DNA of 64,000 nt from positions 1-64,000 of the forward strand of contig JAFTKW010000018.1 in assembly GCA_017453065.1 (NCBI GenBank), read 5' to 3'. This document shows, piece after piece, positions 19,425 to 28,193 of the stretch (within the stretch, counting starts at the first letter, position 1; every line of letters starts with the position of its first letter). The position numbers were made by a program, and so were the translations under genes. Below the pieces are notes generated by a model, which did no database searches, was not told the DNA's origin, and saw only the letters and a program-made list of their open reading frames with translations. Origin of the DNA: Lachnospiraceae bacterium. GTDB lineage: Bacteria > Bacillota > Clostridia > Lachnospirales > Lachnospiraceae.

Positions 19425-19562
19425 AATCCCAATTTGTCGAAGAGATGATAATTCCATTGCCAAGAGATATCTTGCTTTTGAATGCAGAGAATAAGGCTTT
19501 TGCTAAGACTCTGCACGCATCATAAAAATCCTGCATATAGTAAGAAAAAAGGCAGGTTTCGT

Positions 19563-19952
19563 ATGGACAACGGCCTTAGAACGATTCCGCTATATTTGGC
19601 ATACAGACCACCTTGGCTTCCAGGGGATCAAAACAGTGAAGTCAGTGATTTGGAATATTTACAGCAAATGTATTCAGCTCATATCAAGATGCATCAAAAG
19701 AGAGTCAGCGATATTGTAGACAAACTGGACTATGAAGGAAGTATGATTTATGATGAGTACCCAGATAGATGGCAAATCTACAGACTGGCAGAGAATATTT
19801 TAGAAATCATGAAGCGTGAAGACATGGAAAATGAAAAGCAGATAGAAGACGTACTTTTCTGGGAGCAGATGGCAGATGTCATCCAGATTTTGCTGTGTCA
19901 GGAAATCTACAAAAGACGCAGAGAGAAGAAGCGTCGTATCATAAAATTTTAG
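19563..19952 (+). CDS. Conserved-looking hypothetical protein, 129 aa
   Basis: The ATG at 19563 is chosen over upstream in-frame starts because it begins a plausible protein (MDNGLRTIPLYLAYRPPWLPG) and AAAGGCAGG lies 8 or so bases upstream. The protein is soluble and mainly helical after residue 25, charged, with a very basic C-terminus (KRRREKKRRIIKF) that could bind nucleic acid. No family recognised. It has its own strong terminator and follows the noncoding structured region. Confidence 0.7.
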   Translation: MDNGLRTIPLYLAYRPPWLPGDQNSEVSDLEYLQQMYSAHIKMHQKRVSDIVDKLDYEGSMIYDEYPDRWQIYRLAENILEIMKREDMENEKQIEDVLFWEQMADVIQILLCQEIYKRRREKKRRIIKF

Positions 19953-19979
19953 TTGTGGTTTTAACATAAACTAAGTAAA

Positions 19980-20017
19980 ATATAGTCATGGTGCGAAGGC
20001 ACTGTGACTATATTTTT
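19980..20017 (+). terminator. Strong intrinsic terminator
   Basis: A 15-bp stem (19980-19994 with 19999-20013, two wobbles) capped by GAAG, followed by five T. It ends the gene at 19563-19952. Confidence 0.88.
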
Positions 20018-20034
20018 GCTATAGGATGAATTCA

Positions 20035-21243
20035 ATGGAAGACAATAGACAGTGGATAGAGATAAACGAAATATTGACCGAGTGGATAGATGAAGGTTTG
20101 TATCAGGTGATACTCAGTAATTCTAGAGACGTGCAGGTGGCAAGCAAGGTGAAAATCAGACCTGTTCTGTTAAAGGGACAATTGTTTTTCCAGCAGACCA
20201 TCTATCAGGGAACTAAGGTGCTCCATAGCAATTTTGAAAAAGATGCTATGTGCGAGCAGATTTTAAATTGGCTTCAGAATACCTTCAAACAGGGAGAGAT
20301 ACAGTCTGATAAAGGAGCGGTTACTTTACTCATTAGTAAAAAGGGCAAGGCGACTACAAAGGTAACGAAAAAAACACCAACAGGTGAGAAACGTTTAATG
20401 GAGCACAATCGTGTGAAGAATTATATATTGGAGGAAGGTACTCCGGTTGACTTTTTGGTGGGATTAGGCGTTCAAACCAAAGATGGTAAAGTAGTAAAGG
20501 CAAAGTATGATAAATTCCGCCAGATTAACCGTTATCTGGAGTTTATAGAGGATATTATTCCAAAGCTTCCAGCAGGGAAAACGCTTAGAATTATCGATTT
20601 TGGCTGTGGGAAATCCTATTTGACCTTTGCGATGTACTATTATCTACATGTGATTAAGCAGTATCCTGTGCAGATTACTGGACTGGATTTAAAGACGGAT
20701 GTCATCGAGCATTGTAACAAGTTGGCCAAAGAATACGGTTATGACAAGCTCACCTTTGAAAGGGGAGATATTGCGTCCTATGAAGGAGCAGACCAGGTAG
20801 ATATGGTTGTTACTTTGCACGCTTGCGATACAGCTACAGACTTTGCGATTGAAAAAGCGGTGAAATGGGGCGCCAGTGTCATTTTGGTTGTTCCATGCTG
20901 CCAGCATGAAGTGAACGCACAGATTAAATGTCAGCCAATGGAAGAAATTCTAGGCTATGGTCTGATTAAGGAAAGAATGTCCGCGCTGATTACAGATGCA
21001 TTGCGAGCGCAACTGCTTGAGGCCAATGGGTATGATACCCAGATATTGGAATTTATAGATATGGAGCATACTCCAAAGAATCTGCTGATTAGAGCAGTGA
21101 AGAGAAGTGGAATGCAAAGTTCTGCGAAAGTAAAACAAGAGGCTTGGCGTGCGAATAGAGTGTCACAGCTATGCGACTTTTTTGGCATTGATCCAACTCT
21201 TCAGAAGCTGATTGGAGAGAATCCAAAAGCGGACAAAGCATAA
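20035..21243 (+). CDS. Class I SAM-dependent methyltransferase, probably RNA-directed
   Basis: A 402-aa protein; the ATG at 20035 has AGGA 8 bases upstream, while the ATG at 20026 overlaps that site. The first 170 residues form a domain of unknown role with basic patches (SKKGKATTKVTKKTPTGEKR). The methyltransferase core (about 175-370) has motif I IIDFGCGKSYLTFAMYYYL, TGLDLKTD (motif II) and VTLHACDTATD, then VPCCQHE. The CGKSYLTFA and HACDTATD/CCQHE pattern matches the Methyltransf_32 group, which includes proteins with tRNA-related or unknown targets. Substrate unknown. Confidence 0.85.
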   Translation: MEDNRQWIEINEILTEWIDEGLYQVILSNSRDVQVASKVKIRPVLLKGQLFFQQTIYQGTKVLHSNFEKDAMCEQILNWLQNTFKQGEIQSDKGAVTLLISKKGKATTKVTKKTPTGEKRLMEHNRVKNYILEEGTPVDFLVGLGVQTKDGKVVKAKYDKFRQINRYLEFIEDIIPKLPAGKTLRIIDFGCGKSYLTFAMYYYLHVIKQYPVQITGLDLKTDVIEHCNKLAKEYGYDKLTFERGDIASYEGADQVDMVVTLHACDTATDFAIEKAVKWGASVILVVPCCQHEVNAQIKCQPMEEILGYGLIKERMSALITDALRAQLLEANGYDTQILEFIDMEHTPKNLLIRAVKRSGMQSSAKVKQEAWRANRVSQLCDFFGIDPTLQKLIGENPKADKA

Positions 21244-21265
21244 TTGATTTTTGGGAGAATAAAGC

Positions 21266-23788
21266 ATGAAGAAATCAATCATTAAGGGAATCGTGTATGG
21301 CGCGGTTTTCTTCATTGCAATGATTGTAATAGATAAGATAATGAATACAGGAAATGTGGATATGACAGCAGAAATGCCAGAAGCCTCTTTTCCTGTACTT
21401 TACATGGAAATAGATGGGCAGAGGTACAATGAACTCCACGGTTATGCGCAGCCAATGGAAGTTGCGTACATGCGCAACAACATTACGGCACTTGAGGAAG
21501 ACAGAAGTACGGGGTTTGCCATTAAAAAATTTGAAGAGCCAATTTCCAGTGTCAGTTATGAAGTAAGAAGCTTAGACGGAAGCAGACTGATTGAAGACAC
21601 AGAAGTGGAGAACTACCTGGAGGATGAAAAATACATTACAGGAGAGATAGCACTAAAGGATTTGATAGAGCAAGATCAAGAGTATGCGCTTATCTTTTTG
21701 CTGGAATTGGAAAGCGGACAGATTGTTAGATATTATACGAGGGCGATTTGGAGCGAAGATTACAGCGCCTCTGAAAAAATAGCCTATGTCATAGACTTTA
21801 ACAGCAAGACCTTCGACAAATCGGCGGCAAAGAACCTGACCAAATATTTGGAAACCAATGCAGAAGGCGACAATACCACCTTCCATAAGGTAAATATTCA
21901 CAGTAGTTTGTCACAGGTAAGCTGGGGGGAATTGAATGTTCAAAGAGAAATTGACCCAGTGCCAGAATTGGTAGAGTTGGCATCTCAGACGGCGAGTCTT
22001 CGTATGCATTATGTGGTTTCTGTCAAAGAGGAAGATGAAACAAAGTATTACGATGTGGCAGAATATTATCGCATTCGATATACACCTGAAAGAACATATC
22101 TGTTGGACTTCGAGCGCGAAATGACTCAATTTTTTGAGGAAAAAGAAGATTCCTTTGTCAATGACAAGATTGTTCTTGGCATAGCAGGAGACGATATTCC
22201 TTTTGTGGAAAGTGAAGATGGAAATAACTTTGCCTTTGTCATTCAAAACAAACTTTGCAGTTATAGCGTAACAGACAAAGAGTTTGCGACCATCTTTAGC
22301 TTTTACAATGAAAATCAGGGAGATGAGAGAACGATATACAACCATCATGACATCAAAATTCTCAACATGGATGAGGCTGGAAATGTTGAGTTTGCTGTGG
22401 TGGGATATATGAATAGAGGTAGATACGAAGGCCAAGTGGGTGTTCAAATCTACAAATATGATAGCGTAATCAATTCTGTGGAAGAGATTGTGTTCATCCC
22501 ATACACCAAGGGAGAGCAAATCCTTCTGGCAGAAATGGAAAAACTTTTGTACACCAGTAGGGATGGATTTTTGTATCTTTGCCTAGAAGATATGGTTTAT
22601 GAGATTAACATGGAGACCAAATCCTACGAAGGTATTGTACCTATCTTACAGGATGATACAATGCAGGCATCTAAAAGCCATAGTGTGATTGCATGGCAAA
22701 AGGGAGAGGACCCTGATGCGTGTAGCGCAATCCTTTTGATGAACTTAAGCACCAAAGAAAAAACAGAGATTTTGGCTCCGGCAGGGGAGTTTTTAAGACC
22801 GCTGGGATTTATGGGAGAAGACCTAATCTACGGATATGCCAAGGAAGAAGACATCTCTGTGGATGGCGCAGGGCGAGTAACATTTCCAATGTACAGACTA
22901 TGTATTTTGGGAACCGATGGCACCATTCAAATGCAATATATGCAGCAGGATATCTATGTGCTTGACTTGCAGGTGGAGGCAAACCAGATTCATTTGAGCC
23001 GTGCAGTGAAGACAGAAGAAGGAGAGTTAAAAGCCACTACAGACGATCAGATTATGAACAATCAGGTTGCTGTGGCAGGCAAGAACAAAGTAGGCGCAGT
23101 AGCGACAAGCACCTATGAAAAAATCGTTCAGATCACTGTAAAGAAAACATTGGAGCCTGAAAGCATCAAGATGCTGAGCCCTAAGGAAGTACTGTTTGAG
23201 GGCGGAAGAGAAGTAGTGCTGGAAAGCGACAATTTAAATGCAAGATTTTATGTATATGGACTAGATGGCATCAAAGGCATATATCGAAGTCCTGCCAATG
23301 CTGTGAATCTGGCGTACCAGGTTTCCGGTTCTGTAATCGGAGAAGACGGAAAATATGTTTGGATTAAGGGCAATCGAGTGAGCAGAAATCAGATAATGGC
23401 CATCACAGCCGCCTCTGTAACAGAGGAAAAGGACAGTGTAGCCATCTGTTTGGACACGATGCTTAAGTTTGAAGGGGTCATTCGAAACTCAGAATACCTG
23501 ATTGCACAGGGAGAGACCATTTTCACCGTGCTTGAAAAGAACTTGCCAGATGCACAAATACTGGATTTGAAAGGCTGTAATTTGGAGTCGATGTTGTATT
23601 ATGTCAACCGCGACATTCCTGTTTTTGCTTCCTTAAGTGATGGAAGTGCAGTGCTGATAGTGGGCTTTAACGAATACAATATCGTAGTTATGAATCCAAC
23701 CACAGGAAAGCTTTACAAAAAAGGTATGAATGATTCTAGAGAGTGGCTGGAAGAAAATGGTAATAGTTTTATTACCTATGTGAAGTAA
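21266..23788 (+). CDS. Large exported membrane-anchored protein with degenerate C39-like C-terminus
   Basis: An 840-aa protein with one N-terminal membrane anchor (about 8-24, IVYGAVFFIAMIVID) and a long extracellular part. The middle (about 300-620) alternates short beta strands and D/E/G turns like a beta-propeller (for example VYEINMETKSYEGIVPI, AILLMNLSTKEKTEILAPAGEFLRPLGFMGEDLIYGYA). The last 90 residues resemble the end of a peptidase C39 fold (ESMLYYVNRDIPVFASLSDGSAVLIVGFNEYNIVVMNPTTG), but the histidine that normally precedes AVLIVG is replaced by serine. A catalytic cysteine is not evident, so it is probably non-enzymatic. It follows the methyltransferase by 22 bases. I do not recognise a named family. 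Confidence 0.8.
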   Translation: MKKSIIKGIVYGAVFFIAMIVIDKIMNTGNVDMTAEMPEASFPVLYMEIDGQRYNELHGYAQPMEVAYMRNNITALEEDRSTGFAIKKFEEPISSVSYEVRSLDGSRLIEDTEVENYLEDEKYITGEIALKDLIEQDQEYALIFLLELESGQIVRYYTRAIWSEDYSASEKIAYVIDFNSKTFDKSAAKNLTKYLETNAEGDNTTFHKVNIHSSLSQVSWGELNVQREIDPVPELVELASQTASLRMHYVVSVKEEDETKYYDVAEYYRIRYTPERTYLLDFEREMTQFFEEKEDSFVNDKIVLGIAGDDIPFVESEDGNNFAFVIQNKLCSYSVTDKEFATIFSFYNENQGDERTIYNHHDIKILNMDEAGNVEFAVVGYMNRGRYEGQVGVQIYKYDSVINSVEEIVFIPYTKGEQILLAEMEKLLYTSRDGFLYLCLEDMVYEINMETKSYEGIVPILQDDTMQASKSHSVIAWQKGEDPDACSAILLMNLSTKEKTEILAPAGEFLRPLGFMGEDLIYGYAKEEDISVDGAGRVTFPMYRLCILGTDGTIQMQYMQQDIYVLDLQVEANQIHLSRAVKTEEGELKATTDDQIMNNQVAVAGKNKVGAVATSTYEKIVQITVKKTLEPESIKMLSPKEVLFEGGREVVLESDNLNARFYVYGLDGIKGIYRSPANAVNLAYQVSGSVIGEDGKYVWIKGNRVSRNQIMAITAASVTEEKDSVAICLDTMLKFEGVIRNSEYLIAQGETIFTVLEKNLPDAQILDLKGCNLESMLYYVNRDIPVFASLSDGSAVLIVGFNEYNIVVMNPTTGKLYKKGMNDSREWLEENGNSFITYVK

Positions 23789-23831
23789 GAGGTTAGATCA
23801 GTTTTGCAAGTAAAAGGCGACCTCTTATTTT
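23786..23831 (+). terminator. Probable terminator between convergent genes
   Basis: TAAGAGGT (23786-23793) pairs with ACCTCTTA (23820-23827), followed by TTTT on the plus strand. The loop is long (26 bases) and overlaps the bioY stop, so the call is moderate. Confidence 0.45.
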
Positions 23832-24347
23832 GGGCGCGAGGAAAAAAGCCAACAGGACTTTTACGGCGTCAAAAGGCAGATATGGCAATGCTCCAATGCT
23901 AATTGCAGACAGGAGTGAAATATGATTTAAATAAGCAAGCCACAAACTGCCAAAAAAATAGCAAACGAGTGTGCCCAAGATCATACCTGTTAAAAACATG
24001 GTCTGCTTGTACTGGAAGATTTCCAAAAGAAACCCTAAGAGAAGAACCAAAAAGACTTCGCCTATAAGGTAACCGCCTGTGGGACCGATTAACTTGCCGG
24101 GACCACTGGTGAAACCAGCAAAAACAGGAAGACCGACAAAACCTAAGAGTAGATACAAAAGAAAAGTTAAAAGCCCCTTCCAACGTCCTAAAAGGTAGGT
24201 TGAAAGATAGAGGGCGAGTGTGCCAAAGGAAAAAGGAACAGGTGAGATTGGAAGTGTAATGGACAGAGGTGACAGAACACAGATGAGAGCTGTCATAACT
24301 CCAATCAAAGCCATATGATGGGTGGAAAGTTTCAAATTGCGATTCAT
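23793..24347 (-). CDS. bioY: Biotin transporter BioY (ECF substrate-binding subunit)
   Basis: A 184-aa membrane protein with about six hydrophobic helices. The ATG at 24347 follows AAAGGAGC at a good distance; the longer frame upstream would cross the promoter. Family features include LPISPVPFSFGTLALYL, a GFVGLPVFAGFTSGPGKLIGPTGGYLIG loop and ALPYLPFDAVKVLLA near the C-terminus. BioY binds biotin and works with the shared EcfA-EcfT energising module, encoded elsewhere. No biotin synthesis genes are present in the window, so uptake may matter. Confidence 0.93.
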   Translation of the reverse strand: MNRNLKLSTHHMALIGVMTALICVLSPLSITLPISPVPFSFGTLALYLSTYLLGRWKGLLTFLLYLLLGFVGLPVFAGFTSGPGKLIGPTGGYLIGEVFLVLLLGFLLEIFQYKQTMFLTGMILGTLVCYFFGSLWLAYLNHISLLSAISIGALPYLPFDAVKVLLAFFLAPKIRGRLLLAKLI

Positions 24348-24375
24348 CAGTTGCTCCTTTGTGATTAATAAAGTT

Positions 24376-24404
24376 AGTATATCTGCTTCAAAAATGACTG
24401 TCAA
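24376..24404 (-). promoter_or_regulatory. Promoter of bioY
   Basis: On the minus strand TTGACA (24404-24399), 17 bases, TATACT (24381-24376): nearly consensus. It overlaps the ribosome site region of the divergent cupin gene (starts 24422). A BirA operator is possible but no clear dyad was seen. Confidence 0.75.
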
Positions 24405-24421
24405 TCTAAGGAGGAAAAAGC

Positions 24422-24745
24422 ATGTTTGTATTTGGACAAGAATGTAAAGTGACACCCTGTGAACCAGGAGTGGAGAGAAAGGTTCTTTCCTGGTCGGAGG
24501 AAATGATGATGTGTGAGATTACATTTCAGGAAGGTGCTGTTGGAAATACACATGCGCACCCTCATCTGCAGATTACTTATATCGCAGATGGAGAGTTTGA
24601 GTTTACCATAGGAGAAGAGACCAAACTTGTGAAAAAAGGAGACAGTGTATATATGCCTTCGGGAGTATCCCATGGAGTGAAATGCCTTAAGGCAGGTGTG
24701 CTGGTAGATGTGTTTAATCCAAAGAGAGATGAATTCTTAGCATAA
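24422..24745 (+). CDS. Cupin-domain protein
   Basis: A 107-aa single cupin. Motif 1 metal ligands appear in NTHAHPHLQITYIADGEFEF and motif 2 in GDSVYMPSGVSHGVKCL. Length and motif layout resemble KdgF-like proteins that ring-open unsaturated uronates, but many small cupins have other roles. It is preceded by AAGGAGG, diverges from bioY, and ends in a terminator shared with prs. Function beyond metal-binding cupin is uncertain. Confidence 0.85.
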   Translation: MFVFGQECKVTPCEPGVERKVLSWSEEMMMCEITFQEGAVGNTHAHPHLQITYIADGEFEFTIGEETKLVKKGDSVYMPSGVSHGVKCLKAGVLVDVFNPKRDEFLA

Positions 24746-24761
24746 AATAAAATAAATAAGA

Positions 24762-24793
24762 AAAGACCGTACCATTTGGTGCGGTCTTTGTTT
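24762..24793. terminator. Bidirectional terminator between cupin gene and prs
   Basis: A 12-bp stem (24762-24773 with 24778-24789, one wobble), ATTT loop, A-rich on the left and T-rich on the right. Confidence 0.85.
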
Positions 24794-24810
24794 GTCTATA
24801 AGGTGATGAT

Positions 24811-25995
24811 TTATAAGTCGCCGGATTTGTATTTGGATACAATGTTTTGGATTCTTTCGTTTGGATTTAGCAAATCGCTGATGGAAGAATCGTGATTCAA
24901 GGTATCGATGATATATGCAATGTACTTACTCATATCACAGTTGACATACCAGTCGCGCTGCAAAAGTTCAGGAGTCTGATAAATCAAGTTAGTAGTAAGA
25001 ACCTTGCTGATAGAACCGCTTTCGTAAGCCTTGTCAAATTTGTCCAAACCGTTGGTGAACAAGCCGAAGGTAGCGAATACGAAAATATTGCGAGCCCCTC
25101 TCTCTTTCAAAGCAACAGCGACTTCCAAAACGCTTTCGCCAGAGGAAATCATGTCGTCAATGATGATCATGTCTTTGCCTTCTACACTGGTACCCAAAAA
25201 TTCGTGTGCTACGATAGGGTTGCGTCCGTTTACAATACGTGTATAATCACGTCTCTTGTAGAACATGCCCATGTCAAGGCCAAGTACGTTGGCAATATAG
25301 ATAGCACGTCTCATTCCGCCTTCATCAGGGCTGATAACCATCATGTGGTCGGAATCAATCTGCAAATCTTTTACGTTGCGTAAAAGTCCTTTGATGAACT
25401 GATATGCAGGCTGGACAGTTTCGAAGCCATGAAGAGGAATTGCATTCTGCACTCTTGGGTCATGAGCGTCAAAGGTAATGATATTGTCTACGCCCATGTT
25501 TACCAATTCCTGAAGTGCCAAAGCGCAATCCAAAGATTCTCTGGAAGTACGCTTGTGCTGTCTGCTTTCATAGAGGAAAGGCATGATTACAGTGATACGT
25601 CTAGCCTTACCGCCTACAGCAGCGATGATACGTTTTAAGTCCTGATAGTGATCGTCAGGAGACATATGATTTTCGTGACCGCACAGAGAGTAAGTCAAAC
25701 TATAGTTCGCAACATCAACCAACAAATAAAGGTCAGTACCTCTTACAGATTCTAAAATCATACCTTTGGCTTCACCTGAGCCAAAACGAGGAACCTTTGC
25801 ACCGAGGAGGTAAGTATCTCTCTGATATCCAGCAAAAGCCAGGCTATCTTTGTGCTCACTTTCTCTTTCTGTTCTCCATTTTACAAGGTACTTGTCAATT
25901 TTTTCTCCTAGGTTACGACAGCCTTCAAGAGCAATCATGCCTAGGGAACCAACTGGGATGGTTTCTAGATTGCGTTTTTCTTCGCGGTTTCCCAT
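24811..25995 (-). CDS. prs: Ribose-phosphate pyrophosphokinase
   Basis: A 394-aa PRPP synthetase. The ATG at 25995 (MGNREEKRNLE) has AGGA 8 bases upstream; a GTG five codons earlier is the alternative. Features include the ATP loop MPFLYESRQHKRTSRES, the metal site TFDAHDPRVQNAIP, and the PRPP/ribose loop MIIIDDMISSGES. It is longer than the Bacillus enzyme (about 317 aa), mainly through an N-terminal extension of roughly 60 residues, a form common in clostridia. It makes PRPP from ribose-5-phosphate and ATP. It follows dnaC by 11 bases on the same strand. Confidence 0.93.
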   Translation of the reverse strand: MGNREEKRNLETIPVGSLGMIALEGCRNLGEKIDKYLVKWRTERESEHKDSLAFAGYQRDTYLLGAKVPRFGSGEAKGMILESVRGTDLYLLVDVANYSLTYSLCGHENHMSPDDHYQDLKRIIAAVGGKARRITVIMPFLYESRQHKRTSRESLDCALALQELVNMGVDNIITFDAHDPRVQNAIPLHGFETVQPAYQFIKGLLRNVKDLQIDSDHMMVISPDEGGMRRAIYIANVLGLDMGMFYKRRDYTRIVNGRNPIVAHEFLGTSVEGKDMIIIDDMISSGESVLEVAVALKERGARNIFVFATFGLFTNGLDKFDKAYESGSISKVLTTNLIYQTPELLQRDWYVNCDMSKYIAYIIDTLNHDSSISDLLNPNERIQNIVSKYKSGDL

Positions 25996-26006
25996 GAAAA
26001 TAATCC

Positions 26007-26978
26007 TCACTTTCTGTTTGCCATTCGTTTTTTGATGATTCTTATATCAGAGCCCGTCAGCTTGCAAAGCTTAAACTGGCTTGTTATACGTGAGAAAATT
26101 CGGTCGGAGTAACTGTCGCGCAGATCCTCCAAAGCCAAATTGGTAGAAATAATGGTGGATTTCCTGCGCAAATGTCTCTCATTTAGGAGAGAGAAAAGGC
26201 TGGAAACAACGAAGGAATTGGTCAGTTCCGTACCTAAGTCGTCGATAATCACCAAGTCGCAATTATACAAGTCTTCGTGAATATTGTAAAGAGAAACTTT
26301 TGATTTGCTGTCAAATGCATACTTGGCAAGGGTATCAAATAGGTCGATAGAACTGAAATAAATGACAGAGTGGCCTGTGTCTAAAAGTTCCTTGGCGACA
26401 CAGCCAGACAAAAAAGATTTTCCTGTTCCTACTGTACCACAAAAGAAGAGGTTGGAATAGTCCTGGTCGAAGTTCGCTACAAAATCTTTACATGTTTTGA
26501 CAGCGTTCTCGAAACGAACCAAATCCTCGCCTTCATAGTATTCGTAGGAAAGGTTAGAAAAATTATCTTGTTCTAATAAAACTTTGATATTGGACTGATT
26601 GTAAAGAAGCTCAATAATCTGCTGCTTAAAGCAGTGACATTTCGCACCGTCTATATAGCCTGTATCTTTGCAATCTTTGCATTCGTAGATAGGATCTAGA
26701 TAGTCTGCAGGCAAGCCATGAGCCTCTAATAGAGCAATTTTTTGGCTGCCAATGTGAGCAATCTGTTCTTTTAGTTCTTCAACAGAAGATGCATCACCAA
26801 AGAGCATCTTTTTGGCATGGGCAATGGACAGAGAGGAAACCTGACTGTCCAGAGCGTGATACTCGGGAATATGAGCATACACATAATCTCTGCGAGAGGT
26901 CATGATATGCCTGTTTCGGTCTTGCGTATCTTCATAACCTTTTATGATAGATTCAAATTGTGCGTTTGTCAGTGCCAC
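26007..26978 (-). CDS. DnaC/DnaI-type helicase loader ATPase
   Basis: A 323-aa AAA+ protein. A zinc-finger-like cluster CKDCKDTGYIDGAKCHC (about 98-114) is followed by Walker A GTVGTGKS (181-188), Walker B LVIIDDLG, and a sensor region with STNLALEDL. The layout fits the DnaI/DnaC/IstB group that loads the replicative helicase. It lies 31 bases downstream of the dnaD gene, as in many clostridia, which supports a role in replication initiation and restart rather than transposition. Confidence 0.9.
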   Translation of the reverse strand: MALTNAQFESIIKGYEDTQDRNRHIMTSRRDYVYAHIPEYHALDSQVSSLSIAHAKKMLFGDASSVEELKEQIAHIGSQKIALLEAHGLPADYLDPIYECKDCKDTGYIDGAKCHCFKQQIIELLYNQSNIKVLLEQDNFSNLSYEYYEGEDLVRFENAVKTCKDFVANFDQDYSNLFFCGTVGTGKSFLSGCVAKELLDTGHSVIYFSSIDLFDTLAKYAFDSKSKVSLYNIHEDLYNCDLVIIDDLGTELTNSFVVSSLFSLLNERHLRRKSTIISTNLALEDLRDSYSDRIFSRITSQFKLCKLTGSDIRIIKKRMANRK

Positions 26979-27009
26979 AGTAGTCTCCTTAGTAAAGTGC
27001 GGTTGATGG

Positions 27010-28077
27010 TTAATTGCTCATGAGTTCGCGCTCAAGAGCTTCAAAGTCATAATCGTGTTGAGGAATCTGAGGTCCTCTTTTGGCTGCCGCAGGCTTGCTG
27101 CTGCGGCGCTTCTGATGAAGCTCGTCCATCTTGAGAATATCTGCCTCATGGTGAACGCCTGCCTTGAGCCAGCTGCTCAAGATGCCTTCCGTGTATTCAA
27201 AGCGATGAGATGTAGTTGCAAGGGAAGCTCTCTTGCAAGCCTCGCTGATGATTTCAGGGCTAAAACCATATTCTTTAGTCCAAAGATTGATAAATGCCAT
27301 TTCTTTGTCGGTAGGAGCACCTTGGCGTCCTAAGTCACGCATGATGGCATATACGGATTTGTCATATCGGGAAGAAGCCTTTTGGGCCTGCTTTACGGTG
27401 GTAATGCCTTCCTTGGCCCAGTTCAAGGCAACTTTTTCTATGTAACGAAAACTCTTAGAGCCCTTGTCTACGCAATACTGAATGAGGTAATCAATCAAGT
27501 CTGCTGAGAAGTGCAGACAGTCGGAGAAGTACAAAATAGACTTCATCTCGGAAGGGGTAAGAGGCTTGTCCAAATAAGTTTCAGCCACATATATCAACTC
27601 GCTGATTTCGTCGCGGCTCTTGAACTCCTTAAGCTGGTCTAAAGTATAAGAAGGCTTTGCAAATGGTTCGGATTCCTCCGACTGAGCCTTCTGAGACTCT
27701 CCAGTGAGTTCGGAAGCAGTGGCCACGATAGACAAAACTGGAGCCTGTGCTTTTAACTCTACAGCTGGAGCTATAGGAGAAGTGTTAAGGTCCTGAAGAT
27801 GAATACCAATAAGAGTCTTGCTTTCATCATAATCTAAGGAGAGGACGTTGTTCTTTTCCCAATAGCGAAGCGCACGTAGAACATCCTTCTCGGTGTGGTT
27901 GAACTTGTCCGCGATTTCGGACACGCTAGTAGGAAGATTTGCACTCATCATGCGAATCAGGTACAAATAAATCTTTAATTGTGCATCGTTGGCGTCCTTC
28001 ATGTAATCGTCGATGAAGCGATTGGATACCGCTGTGGAATCAGCATAATTGTCCTTGTAAATGGTAAAACGACTCAT
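27010..28077 (-). CDS. DnaD-domain replication protein
   Basis: A 355-aa protein. The ATG at 28077 follows GGGTGA; a GTG four codons upstream is an alternative. The N-terminal winged helix (about 20-90, IADKFNHTEKDVLRALRYWEKNNVLSLD) corresponds to the DnaD/DnaB oligomerisation domain. One DDBH2-type domain lies around 150-225 (LIYVAETYLDKPLTPSEMKSILYFSD...) and another around 255-320 (DKEMAFINLWTKEYGFSPEIISEAC...KAGVHHE), giving a DnaB-like two-domain layout. Such proteins recruit the helicase loader to DnaA-bound origins. It forms a transcription unit with the dnaC-like gene. Seven DnaA-box-like sites lie upstream. Confidence 0.9.
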   Translation of the reverse strand: MSRFTIYKDNYADSTAVSNRFIDDYMKDANDAQLKIYLYLIRMMSANLPTSVSEIADKFNHTEKDVLRALRYWEKNNVLSLDYDESKTLIGIHLQDLNTSPIAPAVELKAQAPVLSIVATASELTGESQKAQSEESEPFAKPSYTLDQLKEFKSRDEISELIYVAETYLDKPLTPSEMKSILYFSDCLHFSADLIDYLIQYCVDKGSKSFRYIEKVALNWAKEGITTVKQAQKASSRYDKSVYAIMRDLGRQGAPTDKEMAFINLWTKEYGFSPEIISEACKRASLATTSHRFEYTEGILSSWLKAGVHHEADILKMDELHQKRRSSKPAAAKRGPQIPQHDYDFEALERELMSN

Positions 28078-28117
28078 TAATATACTCACCCGTTTCTAGT
28101 TGTTTTAAGCAAGTCCA

Positions 28118-28123
28118 AGTATA
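28118..28123 (-). promoter_or_regulatory. Probable -10 element of the dnaD-dnaC unit
   Basis: TATACT on the minus strand, 41 bases before the dnaD start. The -35 region is weak (TTTCCT), which would suit a promoter needing an activator such as DnaA bound upstream. Confidence 0.35.
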
Positions 28124-28193
28124 ACATAAGCCTCCTAAAAAGGAAATAGCCAATTTCCCTGAAACACTGATAAAATGGGCGTTTGCGGGCTCT

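Larger units (their letters stand above)
18721..19562. other. Hairpin-rich noncoding region of about 0.84 kb
   Basis: No supported gene. In order it holds: ACTGT-AAA-ACAGT (18752-18764); TCGATAAA/TTTATCGA (18765-18786); a long hairpin at 18787-18835; GCGC-ATA-GCGC (18858-18868); the four-palindrome array at 18905-19158; a multi-branched segment (outer GCTTGCT/AGCAAGC at about 19228-19287 around TGTGGC-TTC-GCCACA at 19236-19250); GCTACG/CGTAGC near 19316-19334; and a 62-base hairpin at 19363-19424. The density of structure suggests either one or more structured RNAs or a non-autonomous repeat element inserted beside phd-doc. ORFs in both strands (19235-19525 and 19318-19536) lack ribosome sites. 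Confidence 0.6.

Noticed and set aside
19235..19536. Overlapping ORFs of 96 codons (plus) and 72 codons (minus)
   Set aside because: Neither has a ribosome site, both cross the 62-base hairpin, and their sequences are low in recognisable structure. They look like by-products of a noncoding repeat.
24376..24404. BirA operator at bioY
   Set aside because: A good promoter is visible but no clear BirA-type dyad overlaps it.
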